From Fragilariopsis cylindrus CCMP1102 (taxonomy: Eukaryota > Bacillariophyta > Bacillariophyceae > Bacillariales > Bacillariaceae), in assembly GCA_900095095.1 (NCBI GenBank), contig FMBT01000314.1, forward strand, positions 62,001 through 126,000: a DNA stretch of 64,000 nt, written 5' to 3'. This document shows, piece by piece, positions 23,978 to 36,317 of the stretch. The stretch's first letter is position 1. Every line of letters starts with the position of its first letter. Below the pieces are notes generated by a model. That model saw only the letters and a list, made by a program, of their open reading frames with translations, was not told the origin of the DNA and did no database searches. A program made the position numbers and the translations under genes.

Positions 23978-25165
23978 ATGAGATCTAACAGTAATAAGCA
24001 GCAAGCACATGCAGCGCATGCAGCACAAGCACAACGAGAAACATCATCATCATCATCATCATCTTCCCGTCGACATCAACAGTCGACGTTGAGTAGTATC
24101 TCATCTACGTCGTCATCACAATCATTGCTATTAGCCACCACTACCGCATCAGTAGCAGTAGCAGTAGCATCAAGGTCAAGAACAACTTCAACAACGACGA
24201 CGTTAACGATAACAGAAGAATGTCGTGATGACAACAACGACAACGAAGACGGAGTCGAAGACAATTTCGCACAGCAGCAATATTGTGGACGAGAGGGACA
24301 AGACACCACTTCTATTGCTATTAATAGTAGTAGTAGTAATAGTAGTAGTAGAGATGAAACAGAATGTCGTGATGATGACGACGACGTAGCAGTTGCAGTA
24401 GTACAGCAAAACTGCGAAGCAGAGGAAGAAAATACTTTCAATACTAAAATTAGTAACAGTACTAGAAACGAAATCGCGATTAGAGTCGACGACCACGACG
24501 ACGAAGTAGAAGAGGAAGAAAATGATAGTGGCGAATATGAATATTATGAATTTATTTTAGAACAAAGTTTACTTCAGCGGGATCGTGACGAAGAAGAACA
24601 ATTTCATTTATTAAGGGAGGAAGAATTAATACAAAATGAAGACCAAGATGAACAACTTTTTATTAGATTAGAAGAGGATATGCAATTATTCCTATCATTA
24701 GTCGACGAATACGAATACTACTACAATCAACATGAAACCAACAACAGCAACAGCAGCAGCAGTACTATACTTATAAGAGGTAATAATCTTGAACAACAAC
24801 AACAACAACAACAACAACAAGACGTCATCAGGGTAGGATTGGTGATGATTGATCACGACGATACAGAAATTAATGAATTAGTTGCTTGTTGTGAAGAACG
24901 CGACAGAGAATTTCCTTATTACGATCAATATTATCATCACGACAATACTACACATAACAGTAACAGTAACAGTAATAGTCTTGGTCGATGTATAATATGT
25001 ATGGAATCACATCGTACACATGCGTATGTGCCATGTGGTCATTTATGTGTATGTCAATCATGTGCAGAAAGAACAATGAACACCACTCGAGACGATAGAA
25101 AATGCTGTCGTTGTCCAATCTGTAAACAAAATGTTAAACAGATATTGAGAATTTATTTACCATGA
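23978..25165 (+). CDS. RING-finger protein, putative E3 ubiquitin ligase
   Basis: 395 residues from ATG. The C-terminal 60 residues form a C3HC4 RING of the compact IAP/MULAN type. It begins CIICMESHRTHAYVPCGHLC (first Cys at about 338), then CQSCAERT, and ends CCRCPICKQNVKQILRIYLP, placed at the extreme C-terminus as in that class. Such RINGs recruit E2 enzymes to ubiquitinate substrates. The N-terminal 330 residues are low-complexity: Gln/His/Ala start, Ser and Thr runs, then Asp/Glu-rich segments and a Gln9 run. They contain no other domain and no membrane segment. The substrate is unknown. Confidence 0.85.
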   Translation: MRSNSNKQQAHAAHAAQAQRETSSSSSSSSRRHQQSTLSSISSTSSSQSLLLATTTASVAVAVASRSRTTSTTTTLTITEECRDDNNDNEDGVEDNFAQQQYCGREGQDTTSIAINSSSSNSSSRDETECRDDDDDVAVAVVQQNCEAEEENTFNTKISNSTRNEIAIRVDDHDDEVEEEENDSGEYEYYEFILEQSLLQRDRDEEEQFHLLREEELIQNEDQDEQLFIRLEEDMQLFLSLVDEYEYYYNQHETNNSNSSSSTILIRGNNLEQQQQQQQQQDVIRVGLVMIDHDDTEINELVACCEERDREFPYYDQYYHHDNTTHNSNSNSNSLGRCIICMESHRTHAYVPCGHLCVCQSCAERTMNTTRDDRKCCRCPICKQNVKQILRIYLP

Positions 25166-26009
25166 AACTATATCTATAATTCTAAATGTACCTTTATTTT
25201 TTTGTATAATATTAATATTTTGAATCTATCTTTTCTTCTATGATTAATTTTACTTTGTAGAAGATATATTAAAACCTTGTTTCTATTGCTGCTGTTGTTG
25301 TTATATTATATGAGGGGTATAATACACAGTTACCTGGTAATAGTGGTACTGATAGTAGTGTGGTTAGTGTACTACCTGGATTGGTTGAAGGTGCTGTACC
25401 AGTAGAACTGAAGAGGTGATCCTCCTGTGCTTCTTGAGCCAGTCACTAAGATGGAATGTACATGATCTTGTTTATGTGAGGGTCCTAGTTGTTGCAATTG
25501 TCTGCTAGTAAAACATCCCCTTCTTGCATTGCATCTATGGTGCTGATCAGGGTGTGGTGGGTGGGCTATCATCTTGGGTAATATCAGTTATGATGACTTC
25601 TTCTTCCCTCTTTACAACATGCATGTTTGCTTGTTGTTGATATGAGTCTTGAATTATTTACTCTCTATGATGATGTATGCATAGTTTATCGCACCCAATA
25701 TAACTTGGACTGTTATGATAGAAGACTAGAGAGTGGGTATTTTATTACTAGAGTAATAGTTATCATTATGATTAGACTAATATTTCTCAAGGTAAATTTA
25801 TCTTTACATTAGGATGGGGTATACGCAATACTCTTAAATGAGCGAGTCAGCAGTTGGAAGTATTAACAGGATGGTCTTTGTCTTAGTACCAGAAGCTAAA
25901 GATTCCAGGATCTTATCAAAGTCTGTTGTACTACTAAATGTTGTTCTTCACATCAAAGTACAGGTACTGTATGCATGTTGTGAATGTGTGAAGTGCGATG
26001 CATGGTATG

Positions 26010-26072
26010 CTGACGTCACGTAGATGACTCAAAAGCATAGTAAGCAGTATCTTTTCGTACATGCTGACGTCA
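26010..26072. promoter_or_regulatory. Two TGACGTCA (CRE/bZIP-type) palindromes in a 55-bp direct repeat
   Basis: TGACGTCA is at 26010-26017 and 26065-26072, each preceded by TGC and followed by a GTA(G/A)A..GACTCAAAA stretch. The first copy's follow-on is TGACTCA (26024-26030), an AP-1/Gcn4-type site. Such octamers bind bZIP factors in eukaryotes, and CRE-like elements have been described in CO2/cAMP-responsive diatom promoters. They lie about 950 bp upstream of the coiled-coil start, so the target gene is uncertain. Confidence 0.45.
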
Positions 26073-26244
26073 TGTAAAGGACTCAAAATAAGTAAGAAGC
26101 AAAGCAATCAATCGTTTGAAAAATATAATACTACTAGTAGTATCCGGTAAATAATTTTCAATGCCCGCCACGCCCGGCGACAAATAGTGTCTTATTCGAA
26201 ATTTCAAATTTTACATTTAACAAAAAGAGATCTTTTTTTGGGGG

Positions 26245-26268
26245 CTTGTTAACGACGTCGTTGACAAG
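26245..26268. repeat. 24-bp near-perfect palindrome centred on GACGTC
   Basis: CTTGTTAACGACGTCGTTGACAAG equals its own reverse complement except for one mismatched pair. It could be a dimer binding site or a small hairpin. Confidence 0.7.
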
Positions 26269-27021
26269 AAAAAGGGAAAATAATATTAACAACGTAAAAG
26301 CTATGATACGCAATGTGCGAAGATTATTATTACAACCTGCTTCCACACAGCCAGATCTCACATCTTTTGGATCAAACTGCGAGTATCTTAAGAAGTAGCG
26401 TCACTCCTGTAGTATTGTGGTGTGGAACGAGCTAGCTAGCTAGCTACAGTATTAGTAGATGTTATCACTGAACTTGAAAGGCAAGGCAAGGTTAAGGCAA
26501 GGTTAAGGCAAAGAGAGGAGACGAGAGGAGAGTCGACGTACAACACCCAATCTATAACTTTTCTCTCTGGTGAGTGGTTTGAGTAGGTCGAGTCTAGATA
26601 ATAGAGAGAAGTGTGTGTGAGTGTGTGTGTGTGAGAGAGAGAGAGAGTGAGATTGGTAGAAGGGAAGAAAGACGCCGGCACTACACTGTACTGTTTCTGT
26701 CCGACAAAACGAGAGAGAACAAGGTAAGAAAATTTCAATTTTTGCTTCCTCTTTCATCTATCGTGTCATGTCATCTGATTGAGTCGAGTCGAGTCGTCTT
26801 CTGTCGCTTGTCTGCCTATTAGCTAGCACCGTTATAGAAGGCGAAAGGAGTACAGTACCGGTAGAAGAAGCAAGAAGCAGGGATAATATTCTTGGACTGA
26901 GACTTGTTTTGACGACTGAAAAAAGACATCAGAAAATCTTTTAAGCTTTTGCTACTGTACGTACGCACATCAACTCAACCTTTCCCTTGCCTTCTTTTCA
27001 CACACACTACTGTACCAAAGA

Positions 27022-30000
27022 ATGTCGTTCCATCAATTGAAAATATTGAAAGAACAACATGCCTTGCATTCATTGTATCATGCTATTGTTCCGACGACGA
27101 CGACTACTACTACTACTACTACTACTACTACAAAAACAACAACAGGTATTGTAGGTGATGGAGAAGAAGAAGATGATTCATCATCGGAGGACTCAGTTTT
27201 ATCATGGGATACTATAAGTGAAATTGAATCATTGTATTCACGTCGTACTACTAGTACTAGTATTGGTGGTGGTAGTAGTAGTATTAAAAGTATGGGTTTG
27301 TCAATGATCATTACGGATGATGAAGAAGATGATGAAGACGACGACAATGATGATGAAGACAGTACGTTTCGCCGTCTATTCGCAGATACAGATGCAGATT
27401 TACCTGATACACCAACAACACCATTAACAGCAAATAGAGGTGGAGCAACACCGTCAGCATCGTCATCGTCATCGTTTTCATTTCCAACCACAATAAATAG
27501 AACAGTATCCGTAGAAGAAGAAGAAGAACAAGATTTTACACCATTGAGTGTACAAAAGGGTGGAGATTTTACGTCAGAATTACATTCGTCATCATCATCA
27601 TCATCATCGTCATCACGAAGAAAAGGACGTCGACAAAGACTACGACGACGACGACAACGACGACGTTCATCAAATAATAGTCAACAAGAATCATCGTCAC
27701 CACCATTCTCACCGCTACTTGCAGCAGTATCACCTGTATCCATATCATCTTCCTCGCCATTAGGATCAATATTGAAATTGAAATCACCAACAATGCTACC
27801 AACCAATATTGATATTCATACTGATATTCATCATCATCACGGTGAGACTGAGACGACGCATAATAGACAACGATTATTATTGGATTGGCGTCAAAAATGT
27901 TTGAAGGAAGCAGAAGAACAGGTATATCATGCACGTGAGGAATTAGCAACACTCAACAAGCAATTGAATACCCTTGCACAAGATCATGAACAAGAACTAT
28001 CTATTCTTCGTCAGCAATTATTGGATTCACAAAAAGTAGCAGCAGTAGAAGGAAACAATGAACGTCGTCTAATCTTTAACAATAACAAATACTACTGCAA
28101 CACTACTGCTAAGTATGTTGGTGATGTTGATGAAAGGGACGGTAGTAGTAGTAGTAGTAGTGATGATGACGCCAATGCCAATGCCGCCGTCGTCGTCAAT
28201 GGTCAAATTGATATGTATCGGAAAGAGAAAATGATTGCGGAACAAAAACTGGAGGATGCCATTGATAAATTGAATTTAGTCCAAGAAGAAAATAGTAGAT
28301 TGATTGTAAATCTAAACGATACAAAAGTGGAATTACAATCGACACAAAAACATGTACAATTTGTAGAATCACGGAATACAATACTGGAATATGAAGTGGA
28401 TGACTATAAATGTAAATGGGAAAATACATTATCCGAACAACGTATCATTGAATCACAATTAGTAACAACACGTTGTGATTTGAAATCAGTAGAACAGAAG
28501 GTGATGATTCAACAACAGGAACAACAACAGAACGTAGAGGAACTTCAGTCCGTTGCTGCTGCTGCTGCTAATATGCAATCATCATCGATTGTTAAACAAG
28601 AACAAGAACAGCAGTTGTTCAAGCTGCAACATCAGCAACAGCTAGTTGAACAAAAAAAATTACTAAGTACGGAACGTGATGGATTACAAATTATGGTACA
28701 AACTCTACAAGATGAAAAAGAAAATCTGAATGTACATCTTGGGAATGTAACAGATCAACTTCAGTTAGTGAAGCAAGAGTTGGTAACAACAAAAGAAGCA
28801 TGTTGTAAATTAAATTCAGAACTTGATACTATAAAAGTTACTACTACCCGTAGTCTTGCGATCACGACAGAAGAACAACAACAACAACAACGTGTACAAC
28901 AACAACAGCAGGAACAATATTATGAGTCGAAAATAAATGTATTGAATGAAAAAATTACATGTTTAGATAATGAAAGGAATCGACTAGAGAATGTTGTTAT
29001 TGTCAATCTACGAAAGGAATGTGTACGTTTAGAAGAACAAATTGTTATTACATCAAACAGTTATAAATCGTTAGAAGAAAAAGTGACGGAACTTGATTTG
29101 AAATCAAAACAATTGACTTATGATCTTGCTATTGCACGCGATTATATTAAGGAATTGAACAGTGTAAACGTTGAACAGCAACAACAACATGAGAAGGCCG
29201 TCGTACAACTGGAGGAAGAAAATTGTACTGCGTTACGTACAGTACGATTAGAATTAGAAAGTCAACTTGTTATGGTGCGTAATGAATACACGGTGTTGCA
29301 ACAGACACAGTATGATACGAAAGTTCAACTTGATTGTAAATCAAAATATCATAATGAATATACAATTGATACCAAGAAACAATTGGATATACTTCAAAAT
29401 GAATGTGATGATTTACAAATGAATATTAAAGTATCATCGGAGAAAGAATATGAATTACAAAAATCGTTAGAGGATGTAAATGATATATTAGATGTAACTT
29501 CCAAGAAATTACTTCGAATCACAGAAGAAAAAAATCAGATTGAAATTCAATTTCAAAATGAACAAAAGACAGTTAAACAATTAGAGAATGATAAGATTGC
29601 ATTAACCAAGGATGTCGTAAATGCTGTGAATGCAGTAGAACAATTATATGCGATATTTGCAGTGCAGCAAATACGGACTGTACGTGAAAGAGAACGTGAA
29701 CAACAGCAACACAAAGAATCTGTTGCTGCTGCTGCTGCTGCTGAAGAAGAAGAAAGTATAAGGTTACGATTAAAAGTAAAAGAACTTGAAAATGATTACG
29801 AATCGCTTGAAATTGTACTATTGAATGCGAAGAAAGAACAAAGTGAAATGAAGAGAAATGTCGATAATTCCAATAAGGAACATACTGCATTGCAACATGC
29901 ATATCATACGTTGAAGGAACAACTTTCAGGAGTGATGTTGAAATTGTCTGAATCTAAAATTGTGTACGAAAAGGATGTTAATGATTTAATGGACAGACAA

Positions 30001-33000
30001 AAAGAATTAGAAGTTGATGTTGATACATCAAATCGTATACGTATCGATCTGGAAGAGACGTTGAAAAAAACTAATACAAGTTGGGAATTATCAAAGATTG
30101 CACTTGTTGAAAAGGAAATAGAAAATGAAAAACTTCATATTGATATCGTTCATGCGACAACGAAAATTAAATATCTCCAGGACGAACAAATTGTGTTGGT
30201 TGCTGAAAAAGATGAAGCACATGTTACACATTCAAAAACAATTGAACAACATCAAACGGCTACTATTGCTTTTAAGGAAGAAATGGAAACAACAAAAAAG
30301 GAATTCATTGATTACAAGAATCAGCAAAAAGAATTTATTCAAACTCAGATAGACCGTAATAATTTGAATCGTAGCATTCTAGAAGAACAGTTAGAAAATT
30401 CCACAGCGTCGTTAAAAGAAACAAATTTTCTACTTGAACAAAAAGAGAAAGAGAAGTGTAAGATTTTAAAACAAGTATATGATCTAGAAGAGAGGCACGA
30501 GACGTTGATGGTCAATCATGATCGTGCTTTAAAAGAAAGGGAAGCTGCTCATCATACTGGTACTGAAGCAATATTAGACAATCAAATACTACGTTCGTCG
30601 GAATCAATACGTCGTATTGAACAGTCAAAGATCGATGCCATTGCTACTACTCGTGCTGAAACGATAGTAGAACAACAGCTACTAATTGATGCTGCTGAAA
30701 TGAAGGCACGATTCATACAAGAAAAGAATGATATTTTACATGCTCAGCAATTAGATGATATGAAGAATGAAGCCGCATTAGAAAAGGAGACAATCATGAC
30801 TCTCCATTCTCAACGGATGAAGGAAACAACGTCAGCGACTGAAGTACTTCAAAAACAACTCAATGTTACTCAAAAGCAACTACTGATGACTGAAAAAGAA
30901 AAACAAGACTTGTTGATCGAAATCGAAAATCTCAATAGGAAGCAATGTATTCTTGAAGAGAAGTTTCACGAGACATCTGTCCTACTACAGCAGACAACGA
31001 GTCGTTTAGATCAAGAAGAAAACGAGAAGATTGATATTCTTTCGAGCATATCTAACCTAGAGGCAATGATCGAGTCGATGAAGAATGATAAATCTCAAGC
31101 TGGTAGCAAGATGCAGGCCGTTATTACTTCGCACGCCGTTATGATGGCTAATCATCAACTATTGATGAAGAAGAAGGAAGACGAGGCTAATGAAGCGAAC
31201 GACCGAATAATTGAGCTGCAAAACGAAAGAGAGCATCTCATTCGTGCAGCTGCATTAGATAAAGATACCACCTCGGCTGTTCACTCAAAGAAGATGAAGG
31301 ACGTCGAGATCTCGGCTCTAGCCGTACAAGAGAAGTTGGAAATAGCGCAAAAACTTGAGCTAGTCTCCAAAAAAGAAAAGCAGGAATTACAAGTACATAT
31401 CATATCGCTTGACGATGAGCTCGTTTATTTGAAAATTTCATTCGAAAAGATATTGGATTCGTTGACAAAAACTAAGAATGAACTTGAACATATGAAGGAG
31501 AATGAGAGTTCGTTACAGACTCAACTTTTCAATATGCATACAAAGGAGGATACGATGACTCTCGAGCAGTCCAATAGTGTAGTAGAAATGGCAGAAGTTG
31601 TTGCTGCACACTCTCTAGAAGTACATCATCATCAATCGGCAACAGCGAAAGTAGAATCAAATACTCTAGCATTACAAGAAGAGGTTATATCATTGAAGAA
31701 AAACAATGGTGCTATGAAGAACGCCATTGCAAAAGAGAAAGAAGAAACCGTGCTTCTTCATTCAATTGCAGTTGAGGAGCACAAGACATCTACATTAGTC
31801 TTCCAAGAGAAAATGAAAGAAGTGGAAACTCAATCAGTAGAATCTAAGAGAGTCAAAGAAGATTTGAAGACTCGTATTCATGAACTTGATGCAGAACTTT
31901 TCAAGGTAAAATCAATGTTTGGTAAGGCGCTTGAACACTTGAAAGATACCAGGAACAGATTAGAGCGTGTAGAAGATCACGAGCTGACGCTGCGCGTCCA
32001 GATATTTGATCTACAAAAGGAGGGGGCATCACTAAATGTAGAGAATTCGAAACTTACTGAACAGATGCACGATCTTGTCAGTGCACATTCTCGTGCGGTG
32101 GAATTGAATACAGTGTTGCGAAAGGAAACCGAAGCTAAGGCTCAAGCAGTCTACGGCCAAATTGAAGTTCTTCGCACAAAGCAAGTGGACGCCGAGAGTA
32201 ATTTTGAAGCAGAGAAAGAGCGAACTTCGCTTCTTCACTCGAAGACACTAAATGATCACGAGTTATCCGTTCTAGCTCTGAAAAAGCAACTGGAAGCGGT
32301 TCACGAGCAAGCGTTAGCCTCAGAGGAGGAAAAAGGTGATATGCATACAAAAATAGAATCACTCGAAGCGGATCGTCTTGACCTTCAAACAAAGTTTGTA
32401 TACGCATCTGATCGTCTAGTTAATGCAGAATGTCAGGTAGAATTACACGAAGAAGAGGGATCGACTCTTCGATCCAAGATATCTGATTTAGAAGCAATCG
32501 TCGAATCGATGAAGAACGAACTATCTCAAGCTGCAAGTAAGAGGGACGATATTGTTTCTTCTAACGCTGCTGTTTTGCACGACCGTCAATTACTTCTAAC
32601 ACATGTCGAATCTCAAGCTCAAGCTGCTCAAGAGCAAGTAAACATCTTGAAGATTCTGAAAGAGCAATCGAATGATGAACATGAAGAACTTAGAGAGAAG
32701 TACTCGTTAGTTCTGTCGTCAACTGAAGAGTTGAAGGCTACGTTGTGCAACATCGAAAGAGAGAAAATTGAGTTACGAGTCGAACTTTCAGAATCTCGAA
32801 ATTGCGAGGATGCACTTCGTCAGAAAGTACTTTCAATAGTAGAAGAAAATAAATCGTTAATTGCATCCAAAGCGACATTGACGAAAGAGCACAGGTCTAT
32901 TATCGAGCGTGTAGACTCATCACGCAATGACGTCATCAATGAGAACAGCAATCTCAAGTCAGTAATGCGCGAAATGAATCAGACTAAGGACTCTGATTTG

Positions 33001-34569
33001 CAATTATACATAGCTGCCGAAAGGGAAAATTTAGATTTAACGCAGAAATTAAATAATACTGTGGAACGTAATTCTATTCGTATTGATGAGCTTGGATTGG
33101 AACGAATGTCTCTACTAAAAGATATTGAAACGCTGAAAGATAATCAACTTCTTTCTAAACAAGAGTTCGATCGATATGTCGCTACGTCGAAGGAAGAAAA
33201 TTCAGACTTATTTGGCGCTGCTGACTTCGCAAACGAAACGGTAAAGAAAATGGAAACTGAATCAGAACGTCTTCTGAATCAAAACAACGAGTACACGCAA
33301 AAATTACAGTCCATCGAGGTTGAGAGAAACCGTCATCAAAGTGAAGTCGATGAAGCACAACAAGAGACAATGCGCGTTACCGTCTTGCAAAGTTTAAGTG
33401 ATACAGCTGTACAACGTCTTGAACACGATCTGAGCCACGAGCAAAACAGAGCGAAGTCGTTGCAGAATGAGAAGCATATTTTGGTCAGCTCGTGTAAGGA
33501 TCTCGAATGTAAAGTAAGAGAAAACATCATCGACTTACAGAAGGCGAATGATGCAGTAGAGAACGAGCGAAAGGATCACAATGTTTTGATGATCGAATCT
33601 AAAAAGATACAAGCAAAATTCACGGATCTAGAACTGGATGCTGTCGCATCTCAAACGCAATTGAAAGAGAAAACAGCCCAAGAAGAAGATTTGTGTGCCG
33701 AGATATTGTTCCTGAAACAGCGCACGAATGAACTTCAGAAAGAAAAAGACGAAAATTCCAAGACAACTGCGATTGTCGCAGAAAGCGAAAAGAAAAATCT
33801 ACTTGGTCAACTCGACAATGCCGCTGTAGTGATCAATAACTTGCAACTTTGTCTCGAGAGGTTGAAGAATGAAATTGATGACAACGCAAACGAGAACAAG
33901 AATGCTGCTGCTGCAGTGCAAGTAGAAACCGAAAATAGGATCCGTTATCTTGAGCGAGAACTCGAACGAGTAGTATCTGAGAATGCAATGCAACAGAAGA
34001 AGACAAAAAATCTAGCAAAGTTTATCAAAAAAACAATCAACTGTGCCACTCGAGTATCGAGAATGAAAATTGCAGTTACCCTTCGCTTTCGCGATATCAT
34101 CTCTCGCGAAAATCGTCAAGTTCGCGTTCGCGCAGAATATTCTGGTCCCATCTATGATCGTAAACCTGATGGTGCTGGTATTATGCGATTTGCTTCTGGA
34201 GATCTTTACGTTGGTATGTTCGAAAAGGGTAAGTTTCGTTAAAGTCTGACATCCAACAATCGAATATGTGCGACCATCTTTGTATAATAAAGTCAGACTC
34301 TTCACTTATACACGTTTCTTTCTGTTCTTTTTTTTTCAGGTGAGATGTGTGGCGAGGGCAGTTATATTTCGAACCGTCAACGGTCCGGAAGGAAAGAGTC
34401 GACAAAAGCAACTTTGATCAAGGGGCATTTCAATCATAATGAATTCCAACATGAGAAAGAAAACGGCAAACAGGAAACTTATTTAAACGACAACGAAGAA
34501 TATGTGTCTATGTGTCTGGCTCAAGATATTGGCATGCCATTGTGTCCTCTCAATAAAAATGCATTATAA
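27022..34569 (+). CDS. Giant coiled-coil protein with C-terminal MORN motifs, two exons
   Basis: Exon 1 is 27022-34228 and exon 2 is 34340-34569; the intron begins GTAAGT, ends TTTTTTTTCAG, and the phases match. The product is 2478 residues. Residues 1-290 are low-complexity: Thr, Ser, Asp/Glu runs and a basic RRKGRRQRLRRRRQRRR patch. About 295-2320 is almost continuous Glu/Gln/Lys/Leu-rich heptad coiled coil. Within it four units start LHS/VHS at residues 1261, 1420, 1579 and 1738, exactly 159 residues apart. The end has a MORN-like stretch: GPIYDRKPDGAGIMRFASGD, LYVGMFEKG and, across the intron, EMCGEGSY. MORN motifs often bind membranes or scaffolds, and such long coiled coils suit tethering, centrosomal or cytoskeletal roles. 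The role here is unknown. Codon use drifts to more GC-ending codons in the second half. Confidence 0.88.
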
Positions 34570-34935
34570 TCTCGCTGAAAAAAATCGAATCGACTGACAG
34601 CAGACGATGGTGTAGTAAATTTAATTATTGAATATCTCGAAGTGTTTCTAAAACATTCCAGATAATTCTTTTTTAATAGGCGAATTACTTCGAACAAATT
34701 TCATATATTTTAGTCGTCACAACTCTCTACTACTGTGCGCTAGCTGCGACGATCGTTTAAGATTGCCTGTAACTTATTGAGTATGAAATCATACAATTAT
34801 TCAATTATTTTGTTTAGTGTCTCGAATATGAGAATGTTTTTGCTTTCGTGAGTGTAAGAACATCATAAACCTTGTCAAATGAACGAATTACGGTGGCATT
34901 CTATATTAGCTACACATACAGATCGCAAATAACTT

Positions 34936-35372
34936 TGGGTCGGAAAGAGTCGTCTAAGTAAGAATCCCCAGTGGGCATCGAGAATATGAATATACTAATA
35001 TTGTAAATTGTAATGAGGCGCCATACAGTTCTATGTAATTTATTACCTCTATTTATTCCGGGTCGGAAAAGATCGACAGTACGAATCCCTAGTAATCGGC
35101 AACGAGAATTTGAATAGGATGAGATATTGTATTCTGGCGCCATACGTAATTTATGTCCGGAATAATATTGACGGACTAATCTTACATGAGTGAGTCATAC
35201 GTGAAAGAAAATAGTCTCCCCGGAGGACTATTTTTAGGGTTTTGAGACATTATTCAATTATCTATTGTATAATTTCTCAGTTATGTCGCGCGCTATGTCT
35301 GTCTGTGGACGTTTTCCCGTGAATATTACTGTGATGTTGTAATCGTAATCTGGCGCCATATGTAATAATCAT
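34936..35372. repeat. Diverged tandem repeat, unit about 120 bp
   Basis: GGGTCGGAAA(G)AG/GATCG...GAATCCC(C/T)AGT...GGC(A)..CGAGAAT.TGAAT...GGCGCCATAC.(G)TAATTTAT occurs at about 34936-35046 and 35059-35158. A shorter third piece, TCTGGCGCCATATGTAATAAT, is near 35347. Confidence 0.7.
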
Positions 35373-35896
35373 CGCTCGAGAGGTAATTATCCATCATTGA
35401 AGTTTTCTACACGAAGATCATGTTATCGCGTATACTTGTAGACTTACGCGTTGAACATTCTCTCTCTCCCCATCTCCATGGGTATAATTTTCCTTCCATC
35501 TCTCCTTATTCCCACAGCACAGTTTTTTTCATACCCTAGGATCCGATCACGTTCGTTCATTCGATCGTTTTTCTCTCTTTCTTTTCAAGTCGTTTTTTGT
35601 GTGTGTGTGACGTTGATCCACGTCCAATCGTTATGCTTGTTATCTTTCTCCAAATCGTATTATGTTTTTTATGGTGGTTGATCCGATATAATATGGAATG
35701 TTGCTGTATCCCATCTCTATATCTATCTCTCTCGCTCGCTCTCCTCCTCTTCTATCTCTCGATTTCAATATAGTCTGATATATACAACCGCTACAGTAAA
35801 AAATAAATACTGTATACATTGCATTATTTCTATTATTACTATTATTATTATTAGGGGATGGTCAATGATTTTTGTTGCAGCACATAGCAGATACTT

Positions 35897-35944
35897 CTAG
35901 CGAAGCTACTAGCGAAGCTACTAGCGAAGCTACTAGCGAAGCTA
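35897..35944. repeat. 12-bp tandem repeat x4 (CTAGCGAAGCTA)
   Basis: Four exact head-to-tail copies of CTAGCGAAGCTA. The unit is itself nearly palindromic at its ends (CTAG, AGCT). Confidence 0.95.
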
Positions 35945-36317
35945 GATTAGTATGTGATACTACTGTTGCTATGACAATATAATTACCACACTGATGTACT
36001 CCAAGTCAGCTAGCTAGGTACTAAATAAGGATTGAACTAGAAATAGCGTGTATTGTGTGTGTATGTGTGTGCGTGTGTGTAATCATTGTGTTATCCTTTT
36101 AAAATGTACTTGCTATATATCAAAAGTTAAAGTAAAATTGTGTTCTTAAAAATTTATAATATCAAAATTGTTTGTTTTTGTTGCTGCATGCATGGTTGCT
36201 GCTTCTGCTCTTTGTTCTGTTCGTGTTTTCTGTTCTTCTCAAAAACTAGCTACTGTACGGTACGCATCATGTAATTCGTGGGGTTTACAGTAAGTTACGG
36301 CTATAGTACTGCTTTCA

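Larger units (their letters stand above)
25166..27021. other. Intergenic region with paired TGACGTCA motifs, no gene supported
   Basis: Contains an isolated 66-codon minus-strand frame (25372-25572), CRE/AP-1-like sites at 26010-26072, a 24-bp near-perfect palindrome at 26245-26268, AGCT and GGCAAGGTTAA repeats near 26430-26510, and a GT/GA microsatellite (26613-26648). The final 300 bp are likely the promoter and 5' UTR of the large coiled-coil gene. Confidence 0.55.
34570..36317. other. Intergenic region with diverged tandem repeats, no gene seen
   Basis: Contains a diverged repeat of about 120 bp at 34936-35372, CT-rich tracts (35455-35480, 35718-35765), a 12-bp tandem repeat at 35897-35944 and a GT run near 36055-36080. 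Confidence 0.6.
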
